Origin: Siphonodentalium dalli
Lineage: Eukaryota; Mollusca; Scaphopoda; Gadilida; Siphonodentaliidae
Assembly: GCA_032622095.1 (NCBI GenBank)
Contig: CP136066.1
Location: 100,275,319 to 100,339,318, forward strand
Direction of reading: 5' to 3'
Length of the DNA: 64,000 nt
Part shown: one piece after another, positions 1 through 11,149 of the stretch
How positions within the stretch are numbered: the stretch's first letter is position 1
How the letters are laid out: the number at the start of each line of letters is the position of its first letter
Notes under the pieces: model-generated
Databases searched by the model: none
The model's input: only the letters and a program-made list of their open reading frames with translations
What the model was told of the DNA's origin: nothing
Position numbers and translations under genes: made by a program

Positions 1-449
1 AATAAATCACTGAACACAGGAAAGCAATTGACAAACTTTCCCAATTACATGTACATGAATCTGTGTGTGTGCCACTGATTCAAATCAGTTTCACCATCAC
101 TAATTGGAATGGCTTATGTTTGTCTAATGCAACACATACCTTGCCAACTGAGCCACTTTGTGCCCCCACTTATATTGGATATAATTATAATTGTTGCAAT
201 ATGTTTGAATAAAACATCTAACCTGATACGCCTAAACCATCCCCTCTCCCTAGTGATAATTGACAACATGGCACAATTTTAAGTTCAAGGTCACCAAAAA
301 CATTCCAACTCTCATATAAAGCCCCCATATATTACGATGTTAGTCATATTATGTCTACCCAGTGTGAAGTAATGAATAATATGCACAATGCATTATTTTT
401 AGCTCCCTTGTGCACATTCCAGACAATCTACAGTGAAAATTCATGTTTT

Positions 450-475
450 TGACCTTGCCCTTGACCTCAAGGTCA
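450..475 (+). promoter_or_regulatory. Clustered TGACCT / AGGTCA nuclear-receptor-like half-sites
   Basis: TGACCTTG is followed within 15 bases by TGACCTCAAGGTCA, an inverted pair of AGGTCA half-sites. A lone TTCAAGGTCA lies at 284-293. TCAAGGTCA is the extended half-site bound by ERR/SF-1-type receptors in animals. The duplicate sits at 4354-4379. They lie in repetitive DNA, so binding is only a possibility. Confidence 0.3.
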
Positions 476-599
476 TATGAGGGGGTCTGCCAATTTGGGT
501 CTCGCTTCGAACTGAACCCCCATGGTCTACTCTATATGTGTACCAATTTTCATGCTTTTATCCAAATTTGCACACCCCATCAGCTTACAGTCCCCACTA

Positions 600-1271
600 T
601 TAAGCCTTCTTCAAAATGTTTGGCTGAGAGGGTTATTCAAACATTTAAAGGTTATAAAAAGTGTCACATGGTTCGATTCAAACTAACCTTTCTGGATTCC
701 TTCTCAGATATCGTATTACCCCTCATGCTACAACTCGTATCAGTGTTGATGATGGGACGGAATCTAAAAACTGCTTTGAATTAACTCAAACCAGATTTAA
801 GGGTTAATGTTAAAGTAGGCAAGCAAAACAACAGTACTACCACGATGGCAATTCCCAGGTAAATGATCCTGTATTTGAAAGAAATTACAGTTCTGGAAAT
901 AAGTGGATCAGTTAACTGGTAGCAGAAAAGTAGAGTGTAAATACAGTGTGAATTCGTCAAATGAGAAAACTGTGAGGCGTCATGTGGATCAGATGAGAAT
1001 TATATATGGTGGTGAGTTGAGGGTCTGACATGTAGAAGAAACATTTGAACCAATGGTGTTTGGATGTTGTGAGACACCAATTGCACCTGTTGAGTCTATG
1101 GCAGCCATCGTTAGCAGAGAGGCTGTAACAATGACAATTCCTTCAATTGGAGGTCAAAATGGTCAAGGGCCACTTCAGACAAGAAAGGGAATTCGTTTAG
1201 GTCCAGCACTAGAATTTGTTCCTCGCAGGTCTGAACGTGAGCGAAAGGCTCCCCAAATTATGGGTTTGTGA
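600..1271 (+). pseudogene. Ty3/Gypsy-type pol remnant, integrase C-terminal part (copy A)
   Basis: Short blocks in different frames match the C-terminal end of Ty3/Gypsy retrotransposon polyproteins. LAERVIQTF lies at 620-646 and FLLRYRITPHATT at 697-735 in a second frame. RRHVDQ lies at 975-992, and a basic tail with RRSERERKAP lies in the last frame, which ends at 1271. In intact elements this region follows the integrase catalytic core and ends the polyprotein. Frame changes and a stop near 1026 break it into pieces, and no protease, RT, RNase H or catalytic integrase core is present. I could not place an LTR or polypurine tract confidently. It is a dead fragment; family assignment rests on motif recognition. 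Confidence 0.75.
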
Positions 1272-1934
1272 TATATACATATTTATGCAAGATTACCAAG
1301 AACACAATGGTTGAATAGAGAAGATCGTTTTGTCTGTAAATCTCGAATTATTACAGGTCCCACCCGAGTAGGGCGATTTCTTTGGTTTCCACGAGAAACA
1401 TGCAATCGGAGCCATGAATGCTAGTCAAGGGCAAGAACAGCGGGAAACAGCATATCAGATTATTCGAAGCGTCGCAGAATAATTAGATAGAGCAAGAAAA
1501 TCGTGAACTGGTTGGCGTTACAGCACCTTTCCTTTGTTAAAATCTATCAATTATTTTTGGTAGAGCACGACTGCACTTCCGCGGTCAGCGTATTTCTTAA
1601 AAATCTATTGCTGGACTGCTCTCAAAATGACAATACGATTAAAATCGGATTAAGCAATCGTGTGTTTCTCCGTCTAGAAGATTTGGCGACTTCTCTATAC
1701 TAGCGCGTGACATGAAGTTGATTGCAGTGGAAATCTCGGCATAAACGTATTTCATTGTTCGCGAATGATGATAAATATGTTATATGGTAAAGCTATATAG
1801 TTTCTCAAAGCACATTGATGACAGATCTTGAAACATGCTGTTGGGAGTTGAATATGATTTCGATAAATCGCCGACTTTACTTTATTCAGTTTAATTTTCA
1901 AAACAGGTATACATTTTGACTACTCTTACCAACA

Positions 1935-2510
1935 TATCCTAGGATATCCAAGAAATTCCTAGGATATCCTAGGAATAAAACCTTGGAATAGTTAGGAAAA
2001 TTCCTTGGAATTCCTAGGATATCCTAGGATCGGAGTTTCAAGTTCGGAAAACCTTGGAATACCTCAGCAAATTCAACCGAGCTCATCCAAGGATTTCCAA
2101 GCTTTAAAATATCTTAATCATAACGTTTCCGAGCTTTACCAAGGTTACCAACCAAGCTTTACCAAGGTGTCCAACCAAGCTTTACCAAGGTTGCAGCCTA
2201 GCTTTACCAAGGTTTCCAACATATCTTTACCAGGCTTTACCAAGTTTGCAGCCTAGCTTTACCAAGCTTTACTGAGGTTTCCAACCTAGCTTTACCAAGC
2301 TTTACCAAGGTTGCAGTCTAGCTTTACCAAGCTTTACCAAGGTTGCAGCACAGCTTTACCAAGCTTTGCCAAGCTTTAGCATACAACCTTGACCAATGTT
2401 GCAGCTAAGCTTTACCGAGCTTTAATAAGGTTGCAACCAAGCTTTACCAAGGTTGCAGCCTAGCTTTACCAAGCTTTACCAAGGTTGCAAGTGTTCTGCA
2501 TTTAAAAGGT
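1935..2510 (+). repeat. Left arm: AGCTTTACCAAGGTT subrepeat block
   Basis: Begins with palindromic CCTAGGATATCCTAGG-like units (about 1940-2030). It continues with many imperfect copies of AGCTTTACCAAGG, commonly spaced by TTGCAGCCT. The core TTTACCAAGG runs in one orientation. The right arm at 3045-3520 carries both this core and its reverse complement. Confidence 0.85.
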
Positions 2511-3044
2511 GAAAATCTCTAATGGCACTGAAAAGGCTTCAACTTTTGACAATATCATTATCCTTAATGATACAATCTCTTGAAATTTACACAGTCTTGA
2601 ACCATGCCATATAATCATTCATGATATTATTCATGAAAAGTTCACTTTTCAATCATGATTTTTTAATTTAATTTAGATTGAGATAAATGGTACCTTATGA
2701 AGTTATACCATGTACAATGCATATGATAATATTCACAGGTATATTTTTATGGATCTGATGTATTTGGAGAGTGATAAAACAGTTAAATTAGATAAATTAG
2801 CTATGAATACATAATGATAGAGACAAGCCTTTGGAATGAAAAGGTAGATAGGGGTCCTTAAGGTCATTCTTGGAAATGGTAAAACAATTGTTAAAATAAT
2901 ATTATAAATTAGGGCCACATAAGCAATAACTTACCTGAAAATTGTTGTGATAAAACATGGATTTAAACTCACTGCAACAGTTGATTCAAAATGTCTGCTA
3001 CAGACAACAGTGACGTCTGCATAGTCATGTGACTTGCGACTAAG
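2511..3044. other. Unique spacer between the two subrepeat arms
   Basis: AT-rich, no coding potential seen on either strand beyond a 61-codon chance frame, and no match to other repeats in the window. It would be the loop or cargo if the flanking arms form a fold-back element. Confidence 0.5.
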
Positions 3045-3520
3045 CTTTACCAAGCTTTTCGAAGGATTTCCAAGCTTTTCCAAGGTTCCACTTCATGTGA
3101 CAACCTTGGTAAACCTTGGTAAAGTTAAGATCCAAGATTAACTTAGCTTTACCAAGGTTTGGTCAACACTGAGAGAAGGATTTCCGAGCTTTTCCAAGGT
3201 TTCAATTTATGTGACAACCTTGGTAAAACTTGGTAAAATTTAGATCCAAGCTTTACTTAATAGCTTTACCAAGGTTTGGTCAACACTGAGTGTCTGAGTC
3301 AAGGATTTCCGAGCTTTTCCAAGGCTTTACTTTATCTGACAACCTTGGTAAACCTTAGATCCAAGCTTTACTTAGCTTTACCAAGGTTCCAACCAAGGAT
3401 TTCCAAACTTTGTTGAAGAGTACATTTTTTCATTCAAAAAGCTTGGTTCAAACCTTGGAAATCCTATGAATTCCTAGGATTCCCAAACTTCTTTAAAAAA
3501 GCTCGGATGTCTTTTCGCAA
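3045..3520 (+). repeat. Right arm: ~115-bp tandem units with CCTTGGTAAA / TTTACCAAGG
   Basis: Three consecutive units begin at about 3060, 3176 and 3301. Each has GGATTTCCGAGCTTTTCCAAGG, then ACAACCTTGGTAAA, then AGCTTTACCAAGGTTTGG and CAACACTGAG. The core occurs in both orientations, so each unit can fold on itself. The block closes with GAATTCCTAGGATTCC, echoing the CCTAGG units that open the left arm. Confidence 0.85.
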
Positions 3521-3904
3521 GGGTAGTACTACATGCAACAAGGGTATGGTCTGAACTGTATTAGCTTATGACAATACAATATTAATGGGATGAAAATAAT
3601 AATTTAAAAAAATGGTGTATCTTCATTGATATGTGCCGTGTGCTGGTGAGACATGGGTTCCAATTCTGCTCATTGGATCTTTTATTCATCCTAATAAGGT
3701 ATTTGATGGTGTTAAAATAATCAACACCAGCGAACACCATTCAGTTAGTGGTATGTAAGCGCATCATTCCAATTTAATAAACTGATATTTGTTTGTTTGT
3801 TTTATTGGGGTTAATGGTCGTTTTAGCTGCTATGTCACATCATGTCATATCAGGTCAGGTCTACAGGTGGAGGAGAGGCTGCGCAGAGGATATATCTCAC
3901 TGAG
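3521..3904. other. Spacer up to copy B, nothing recognised
   Basis: No gene, RNA or repeat structure seen apart from ordinary AT-rich sequence. Confidence 0.5.
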
Positions 3905-5707
3905 AATAAATCACTGAACACAGGAAAGCAATTGACAAACTTTCCCAATTACATGTACATGAATCTGTGTGTGTGCCACTGATTCAAATCAGTTTCACCA
4001 TCACTAATTGGAATGGCTTATGTTTGTCTAATGCAACACATACCTTGCCAACTGAGCCACTTTGTGCCCCCACTTATATTGGATATAATTATAATTGTTG
4101 CAATATGTTTGAATAAAACATCTAACCTGATACGCCTAAACCATCCCCTCTCCCTAGTGATAATTGACAACATGGCACAATTTTAAGTTCAAGGTCACCA
4201 AAAACATTCCAACTCTCATATAAAGCCCCCATATATTACGATGTTAGTCATATTATGTCTCCCCAGTGTGAAGTAATGAATAATATGCACAATGCATTAT
4301 TTTTAGCTCCCTTGTGCACATTCCAGACAATCTACAGTGAAAATTCATGTTTTTGACCTTGCCCTTGACCTCAAGGTCATATGAGGGGGTCTGCCAATTT
4401 GGGTCTCGCTTCGAACTGAACCCCCATGGTCTACTCTATATGTGTACCAATTTTCATGCTTTTATCCAAATTTGCACACCCCATCAGCTTACAGTCCCCA
4501 CTATTAAGCCTTCTTCAAAATGTTTGGCTGAGAGGGTTATTCAAACATTTAAAGGTTATAAAAAGTGTCACATGGTTCGATTCAAACTAACCTTTCTGGA
4601 TTCCTTCTCAGATATCGTATTACCCCTCATGCTACAACTCGTATCAGTGTTGATGATGGGACGGAATCTAAAAACTGCTTTGAATTAACTCAAACCAGAT
4701 TTAAGGGTTAATGTTAAAGTAGGCAAGCAAAACAACAGTACTACCACGATGGCAATTCCCAGGTAAATGATCCTGTATTTGAAAGAAATTACAGTTCTGG
4801 AAATAAGTGGATCAGTTAACTGGTAGCAGAAAAGTAGAGTGTAAATACAGTGTGAATTCGTCAAATGAGAAAACTGTGAGGCGTCATGTGGATCAGATGA
4901 GAATTATATATGGTGGTGAGTTGAGGGTCTGACATGTAGAAGAAACATTTGAACCAATGGTGTTTGGATGTTGTGAGACACCAATTGCACCTGTTGAGTC
5001 TATGGCAGCCATCGTTAGCAGAGAGGCTGTAACAATGACAATTCCTTCAATTGGAGGTCAAAATGGTCAAGGGCCACTTCAGACAAGAAAGGGAATTCGT
5101 TTAGGTCCAGCACTAGAATTTGTTCCTCGCAGGTCTGAACGTGAGCGAAAGGCTCCCCAAATTATGGGTTTGTGATATATACATATTTATGCAAGATTAC
5201 CAAGAACACAATGGTTGAATAGAGAAGATCGTTTTGTCTGTAAATCTCGAATTATTACAGGTCCCACCCGAGTAGGGCGATTTCTTTGGTTTCCACGAGA
5301 AACATGCAATCGGAGCCATGAATGCTAGTCAAGGGCAAGAACAGCGGGAAACAGCATATCAGATTATTCGAAGCGTCGCAGAATAATTAGATAGAGCAAG
5401 AAAATCGTGAACTGGTTGGCGTTACAGCACCTTTCCTTTGTTAAAATCTATCAATTATTTTTGGTAGAGCACGACTGCACTTCCGCGGTCAGCGTATTTC
5501 TTAAAAATCTATTGCTGGACTGCTCTCAAAATGACAATACGATTAAAATCGGATTAAGCAATCGTGTGTTTCTCCGTCTAGAAGATTTGGCGACTTCTCT
5601 ATACTAGCGCGTGACATGAAGTTGATTGCAGTGGAAATCTCGGCATAAACGTATTTCATTGTTCGCGAATGATGATAAATATGTTATATGGTAAAGCTAT
5701 ATAGTTT
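3905..5707 (+). repeat. Copy B of the 1.8-kb direct duplication
   Basis: Second copy of the segment at 1-1803, same orientation, same frameshifts and stops in the Gypsy remnant. Shared disabling changes show the pol fragment was already dead before duplication. Sequence beyond 5707 is unrelated to that after 1803, so this edge marks one breakpoint. Confidence 0.95.
4504..5175 (+). pseudogene. Ty3/Gypsy-type pol remnant, integrase C-terminal part (copy B)
   Basis: Duplicate of the remnant at 600-1271, offset 3904, carrying the same frame breaks. The same blocks are visible (LAERVIQTF, FLLRYRITPHATT, RRHVDQ, RRSERERKAP) and the last frame again closes 72 codons after 4957. It is non-functional and informative only for dating the duplication. 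Confidence 0.75.
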
Positions 5708-6121
5708 ACAATTACCGCTGTAAATAAATACTAGATATATATTTCTTGTTTATGAAAAAAACGGTCAGTTGACAAACCGTTTTTATGAAACGACAACACT
5801 TCAGGTCAAATCTTACTTTAATTAAAGGGCATCGTATGATTTTTGCATTGTATCACGAATAATCGATCGGATGTTTTTAGAAGTCTGCCGTAGCGCAAAC
5901 TGTAGTGATAATGATACCAAATTGAATTTATACAGAGCCTGTAAGCACCACAATGAAGGTCGCGGGAACATTGATTTACAACGATAGTTTCCGGGTCATA
6001 ATTATATAGCGTCGAAAAGTCACAGTACATTGTGGGCTGTAGCAATATCAGAATGAGCCGAATAGTTTTGCTGTGTTTTGTCATTTTGAGAACGGTCAAC
6101 AATATGTTGTTAATAAAAATG
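5708..6121. other. Intergenic, one short hairpin
   Basis: A small hairpin with AAAACGGT / ACCGTTTTT arms lies near 5757-5787. A 112-codon minus-strand frame at 5818-6156 has no recognisable motifs and I treat it as chance. Confidence 0.45.
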
Positions 6122-6286
6122 GGTATATCCTTCATATAAGAATACACGAAAACCACGCACCACCCTCCATTATCGATGTGTTAGGGTTAGGGTTGGTGTT
6201 AGGGCTAGGGTTAGGGTTAGGGCTATGTTAGGGCTAGGGTTAGGGTTAGAGTTAGGGTTAGTGTATTCTCACATGAAGGACATACC
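6122..6286. repeat. Interstitial TTAGGG repeats enclosed by a 26-bp inverted repeat
   Basis: 6180-6260 is a degenerate run of TTAGGG with GCTAGGG variants. It is bracketed by inverted 26-mers: 6122-6147 (starts GGTATATCCTTCAT) and 6261-6286 (ends ATGAAGGACATACC). They match at 23 of 26 positions, all three differences being A/G transitions. The arrangement suggests a small inverted-repeat element that carries telomere-like sequence, rather than a simple scar of telomere fusion. Confidence 0.85.
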
Positions 6287-6718
6287 TAAAAATGGCCACA
6301 CAAAAATAATTAAAGAACTTCTGAAACGACGGGAATAACAAAAACAAAACAATTCCGCATACATAACATGACGTTAGTTAAGTACTAAACTCCGACTGAT
6401 TATTTAAAACAAAAAGTTAATTATTTGCTATGCAAATACGGGTACTAAGAGCCGAATGGTTCGTTCCAAATAATTGATTGATTGATTGATAACACACATG
6501 ATATATGTATGCACTGTAGGCCTTTTGCATGGTGCTTGCCAAGTTGGCGGTCACAACCCGCGAGATAACAAATGGTGCTCTATGTAAATAATAATAATAC
6601 TATTGGATTAATACCCCAGTTGTTGTGCAATGCAGAGTCTAATAAGTGTTGTCATTTTGCTGACGTTCCACTATAGACCGGCGAGACATGTACACGTACT
6701 TATCCCCTCTGTAGAATG
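6287..6718. other. Intergenic, (ATTG)n microtract
   Basis: Contains a short ATTGATTGATTGATTGAT tract near 6473-6490, possibly a worn LINE or SINE tail. Nothing else recognised. Confidence 0.45.
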
Positions 6719-7117
6719 TTAACCCTTTACCCAACAAAACGGCCAAAACCGGCCAAATAAAGCTTCAACAGCCTAAAATATCTTCGGTCTGTCTAAATAG
6801 AACCATACAAATATGGATATCATTGGAACCGGCTCCTTGACCACATTGTGATAGTTACAGTTAGCCCTGTGCCAATGCATTCTCTTATATATGCGAGTCG
6901 ACCATAGGTCGCCTCGCATATATAAGAGAATGCATTGGCCTAAAAAAATTCTTTTTTTAACACTTTTTACCATTTTTTCTTACATTCTTTAACAATTTTA
7001 TAATTTTTAATGTGTTAAGCCAATGCATTCTCTTATACATGCGAGGCGACCTATGGTCGACTCGCATATATAAGAGAATGCATTGGCACAGGGCCCTTAT
7101 GTTGGGTAAAGGGTTAA
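6719..7117. mobile_element. TTAA-bounded non-autonomous DNA element (piggyBac-like ends)
   Basis: Perfect 18-bp terminal inverted repeats, TTAACCCTTTACCCAACA at 6719-6736 and its reverse complement at 7100-7117. If the outer TTAA is the target duplication, the element proper begins CCCTTTACCC. TTAA targets and CCC-initial ends are typical of the piggyBac superfamily. Inside are two 69-bp palindromes (6871-6939 and 7019-7087), inverted copies of each other, with GCCAATGCATTCTCTTATA arms. There is no transposase; the 66-codon and longer frames crossing it are by-products of the inverted repeats. Confidence 0.75.
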
Positions 7118-7189
7118 GCCTTCTAGGGCCATACCACGCCGTATCCCGGTGTTCTTGTTCGATATATATTAGCCAAACAGTAACCGATT

Positions 7190-7655
7190 ATTTTGTATTA
7201 CCCAGCAAAATAAGTCGTCGCTATATAGAGAAGACAGGTTTTACAGGAGTAATAACAATCTCATATCCCCCTTGCCAAATTGGTATTACCCTGCAAAAAT
7301 TGTCGCTATATAGAGAAGACAGGTTTTCCAAGTGTACTAAATATCGTACCCCTTGTAGAATTGATATAACAATGCAAACAATGTTGTCGCTATATATAGA
7401 GAAAACAGGTTTTACAAGGGTAATAACAATCTCGAATCCCCCTTGTAAAATTACCCTACAAGAAATGTCGTCGGATTATAGAGAAGACAGGTTTTACAAG
7501 GGTAATAACAAATCTCGTATTCGCCTTGTAAAATTTATATTACCCTTCAAAAGGTATCGTCGCTATATAGCGAAGACAAGTTTTAATAAGGGTAATAACA
7601 ATCTCGTATCCCCTTTGTAATATTGATATTGCCCTTCAAAGTTTCAAAGTCGAAA
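7190..7655 (+). repeat. ~84-bp minisatellite, about 5.5 units
   Basis: Units share CGCTATATAGAGAAGACAGG, TTTTACAAGGGTAATAACAA, TCTCGTATCCCCCTTGTAA and TATTACCCT. Divergence among units is moderate. A 202-codon frame (7012-7620) runs through it because the unit length is close to a multiple of three; this is not evidence for a gene. Confidence 0.85.
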
Positions 7656-8675
7656 GTACATCGTGCAAAGCCACGTTGATTCCTGGTGTGATGGTTATCG
7701 GGATACTCTAGTTATTTATTTAGGTCGTCAGATTCAATTACCATTTCCATTTCTGAAGTATATTGCTCTATTTTATATCCACTAACGGACAGTTTCCAAA
7801 AGTAAACGAGACCAGCATGTATTTATCGAAAAAATCACGAAAAGCAGCTATATTCCCTTCATCATACAAGCAGTATAACAAAATGTAATTACTTTTCTTG
7901 GCTGGTTTCTGCATATACGTTGTATATGGGAATATCGTGTTAATAGATACATACGTTACATGGCTTGATGAGGGTGGTACTGTGTGGTATGCCGCGGTCG
8001 ACTCATGTATCCCTTGATACGAGACTCTACCGGGGCATACCACACCCCCCCCCCCAACAAGCCTTGTAACTAATAATATTCACACATCCACACTAACATA
8101 CGATTGCCCATCACGCAAGCCATGTATTTCGCGTACTTGTAGCACACACTTAACATAATGTTGAGATTCTTGATGCAGTAGTGAACTCGAGTAAATTGCC
8201 ATTCGAGCCTTTTATTAGTTCAGATCATGTACTTTGTATTCCATTTCACTCAATTTGTATTCTTGCTGAGAATGCTTTTCCCATAATCTCCCTTCTAAAC
8301 AATTATTAAAGTAATCTTTTTCCAGATGTTATTGTTATATATTTACATCCAAAGTGTGATCATCACTAAATCCAGCATTCTGATTGGTCGGCGCCCGCGT
8401 GGCTAGTTGCCATTATTTCTCGGTGAATACGCAACAGCCCATAACTGCAAGCTCATAACAACATCGATACGTCATTTGGGTTTGGAAAGACGAACGCGTA
8501 ATGTTTTGGGCGCATTTAGATTCGCGCAGGATTGACTTAATAAATCATCGGGTTCAATTGTTCCTGTTAACTTTTGCCAAGGGTGCTGTGGGATATTTTG
8601 GGCTGGTTTTGTCACGATACACTTTTCGATTTAAATACATTTACAAAAGTGGCTTTTTCGCTAAATGTATATAAA
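7656..8675. other. Intergenic, poly-C tract
   Basis: A run of C lies near 8043-8056. No coding motifs, RNA genes or inverted repeats recognised. The stretch near 8380-8470 is more GC-rich but not otherwise distinctive. Confidence 0.45.
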
Positions 8676-8838
8676 TATAAGGATTAACTGTCATGTGGAC
8701 TGTTTTTATGGAGATGTAACCGTGAGGTAAGTGGTCATAACTTGTATGTAAAACCCTTCGGGTTTTACACAAGTTATGACCACTTACCTCACGGTTACAT
8801 CTCCATAAAAACAGTCCACATGACAGTTAATCCTTATA
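8676..8838. repeat. 163-bp near-perfect hairpin
   Basis: Arms run from TATAAGGATTAACTGTCATG (8676) to its complement ending at 8838. The centre is AAAACCC TTC GGGTTTT near 8750-8766. Arms of about 75 bp are nearly perfect, with a 3-base difference beside the loop. No terminal duplication is clear. It is probably a young palindromic insertion or local inverted duplication. Confidence 0.85.
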
Positions 8839-8959
8839 TAATATTTAATTAATTTCCCACCTATTTTGTGTGTCAAATGTGCATGTCGTTTTTAACCATG
8901 AGTCCATTAATGTTTCGTCATATGCGTCAAATGATGGAAGGAAATGGTCATTCAATGAC

Positions 8960-10010
8960 AAAATTCCAAGCGTATATACATGTAGTTAACTGTTGAGATG
9001 GAAATGAAATACCAGTTGGGAAATTTCAACCCGAGAAGCGGGGCCCGCCAAGTGTGTATGAATAAACATGCATCGCAGCGGTTGCTCTGACAAGTATATA
9101 TCGAGCACACGCTTCAAATTAAATGAACAGCTCGCCGATTTTTGTGACGTCTCGACACCATGTGGATATCCAGTTATCAACGGTGGCTATTGTTACGGTT
9201 CTACCCGATATCGAGCCCACCCTCCGAATTAAATTAACAATCCGACGGTTATTGCATCGTGTGGATATCAAACATCCTATCCGAGTTGAATGAACATGCC
9301 AACGGTTATTGTGAAGGCCGAACACGCGATGATACCCAGCACACCTTCCGAGTTGAATGACAATCCCGACGGTTATTGCGACGTCACGAGACCGTGTGGA
9401 TATTGAGCACACCTTCCGAATGAATTGAACACCCCAACGGTTGCGACTGGGCGACATAGTGGGGATGTCTAACGCACCATCGGCGGTGAATGACCGTCAC
9501 GGGCTGTTATTTTAACGGCGAAAAGTGTGGGTGTATACCTTCCATGGTGAATATTGTGACGTCGCAACGACGAGTGGATATCGGAACGAATATCGCGGTG
9601 GTTATCGTGACAGCGCGACACCGCGCTGATATCGAACACACCATTTAAAAGTTGAGTTAATGTGGTGGCGCGACACCAAGTGCAATTCTAACACATCTTT
9701 CGGGATGAATGAACTTCATCGCGGAAAACAACGTCCCTTAGATGAGACCAAAGGTGGTCATCTAATCATCGGAACTGTTATTGTGCTGGCGCGACACCAA
9801 GTGCAATTCGAACACACCGGGATGAATGAACTTTATCGCAGACAACAACGCCCCTTGGGTGGGCATCTAATCATCGAAACTACTATCAATGTGGAGAGGC
9901 GACCAGTGAACATATCAGGGTGAAGGAACATATCGCAACCTGAGTGGTTAATATAACGGTGCGACTTCGTGTGGATATCGAACACAGCGTCTGGGACGAA
10001 TGAGTACAGA
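8960..10010 (+). repeat. Diverged ~70-80-bp minisatellite
   Basis: Repeated blocks of ACACCTTCCGAGTTGAATGA, then ACGGTTATTGTGACGTC, then CGACACCGTGTGGATATCGA recur at least nine times with heavy divergence, clearest at 9110-9460. Many units carry TGACGTC, a CRE-like core, as part of the repeat. Short frames on both strands are by-products. Confidence 0.75.
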
Positions 10011-11044
10011 CGACACAGTCCTTAGAGAAAACAATTTGCGTGATATCGTTAAATGAACTGGGGTGTTATGGGTTGCTTAGCCACCGAGTCGTGCGTTCGG
10101 GGCATTATTTCCATATTAATAACTTAACGACATAATGTCGCATTTGAATGAAAGGCAGCCGTCAGTCTGGACAGAGAAGCCATATCGACGTAAACACCCA
10201 CTCGAATAGGCCAAACGAGTCAAAAATGGTGTATACTCGTCTGTCACAATTTATGTTCCGCGGACAGGAACCAGACTTGTGTGTTTCCGCTGGTTGGTGT
10301 CCAACTTTGGATTCCCGACCGAACCCTCGATCCCCCGGTCGTTGATCCAGATATAAACTTCCTCTACGTCCGGGAAATTAGTGTGAACAATAATTTATTT
10401 CTCAAGTAGGCACACAAATGCAATTATAACATACATAATAAGACATAAGATATAAAGGGATCTGTCAGTAAGCCTCGGCTTATTCGTGGCCATTTCCGCT
10501 TCATAATTTTGTTGGTCTCGAGTGATGAATTGTCCGTTCGACAAACACCCGCGAACATATGCGTGGCTGATCGATGCAGGTCCGACACCCCCCCCCCCGC
10601 ACTAAATAATTTCGCTGTGTGAATGGGAGAGCACTCTTACTTGTTTTCACTATTTAGATCTGGAGGTGGTAAATTTCGAGCTCATCAGGGTTTCAATGCT
10701 TTTCACGAAGTTTTAACAAATGGCAGCATTATGGAAATCGCTTTGTTTTCGAGATAAATGTCTGATCATGAACCCCGTCAACTATTTTAATATATTCGCG
10801 CTGACTGAGTTGCTGTACATAAAAAGAGTATTTCTGATAAAATTACATTCAGTATGGCGCATAGAAGTTCAGTCTTAGGACCACTGTATTCCAAAAAGTA
10901 ATGATATGCTTTTTCTATTTGCCACAATGACAGAGAGGGGACGTTTTAATGTGATTACTCAATTGGCCATAGTTCAAACTACTGCATTTCAATCTTAAAC
11001 GCGAATGGAGTACTTGTGCATCTATACGTCGGACATGCTGGGTT
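10011..11044. other. Intergenic, nothing recognised
   Basis: Contains a C-run near 10589-10599. A 65-codon frame at 10148-10345 has no recognisable domain. No repeats or RNA genes seen. Confidence 0.45.
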
Positions 11045-11122
11045 CTCCAGCTGTCCAATTATTGTAATATCTGTATACCATTATTGTTTTTTGAGAATAA
11101 ACTATTGATTGGTTGATTGATA
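11045..11122 (+). mobile_element. Possible 3' end of a LINE, ATTG-repeat tail
   Basis: TTTTTTGAGAATAAACTATT is followed by GATTGGTTGATTGAT. A polyadenylation-like AATAAA followed directly by a short tandem tail is typical of the 3' ends of CR1/L2-like LINEs. No coding remnant lies immediately upstream, so the call is tentative. Confidence 0.35.
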
Positions 11123-11149
11123 TGAGACACTTATTGTATGTAATAGCAA

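Larger units (their letters stand above)
1..1803 (+). repeat. Copy A of a near-identical 1.8-kb direct duplication
   Basis: Bases 1-1803 recur at 3905-5707 with a constant offset of 3904. By eye I found one substitution (near 357 versus 4261). Similarity stops sharply after the shared ...AGCTATATAGTTT at 1803/5707. The left limit is unknown because the copy begins at the window edge. The unit carries a decayed Gypsy pol end (about 600-1271) and nuclear-receptor-like half-sites. Near identity implies a very recent duplication or an assembly artefact such as an unmerged haplotype. Confidence 0.95.

Noticed and set aside
1-5707. The two 1.8-kb repeats as LTRs of one retrotransposon
   Set aside because: Each copy contains a piece of pol (integrase end), which LTRs do not, and the spacer has no retroviral-type coding sequence.
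7012-7620. 202-codon open frame as a gene
   Set aside because: It runs through a minisatellite and the edge of an inverted-repeat element; its repeating peptide simply mirrors the ~84-bp unit.
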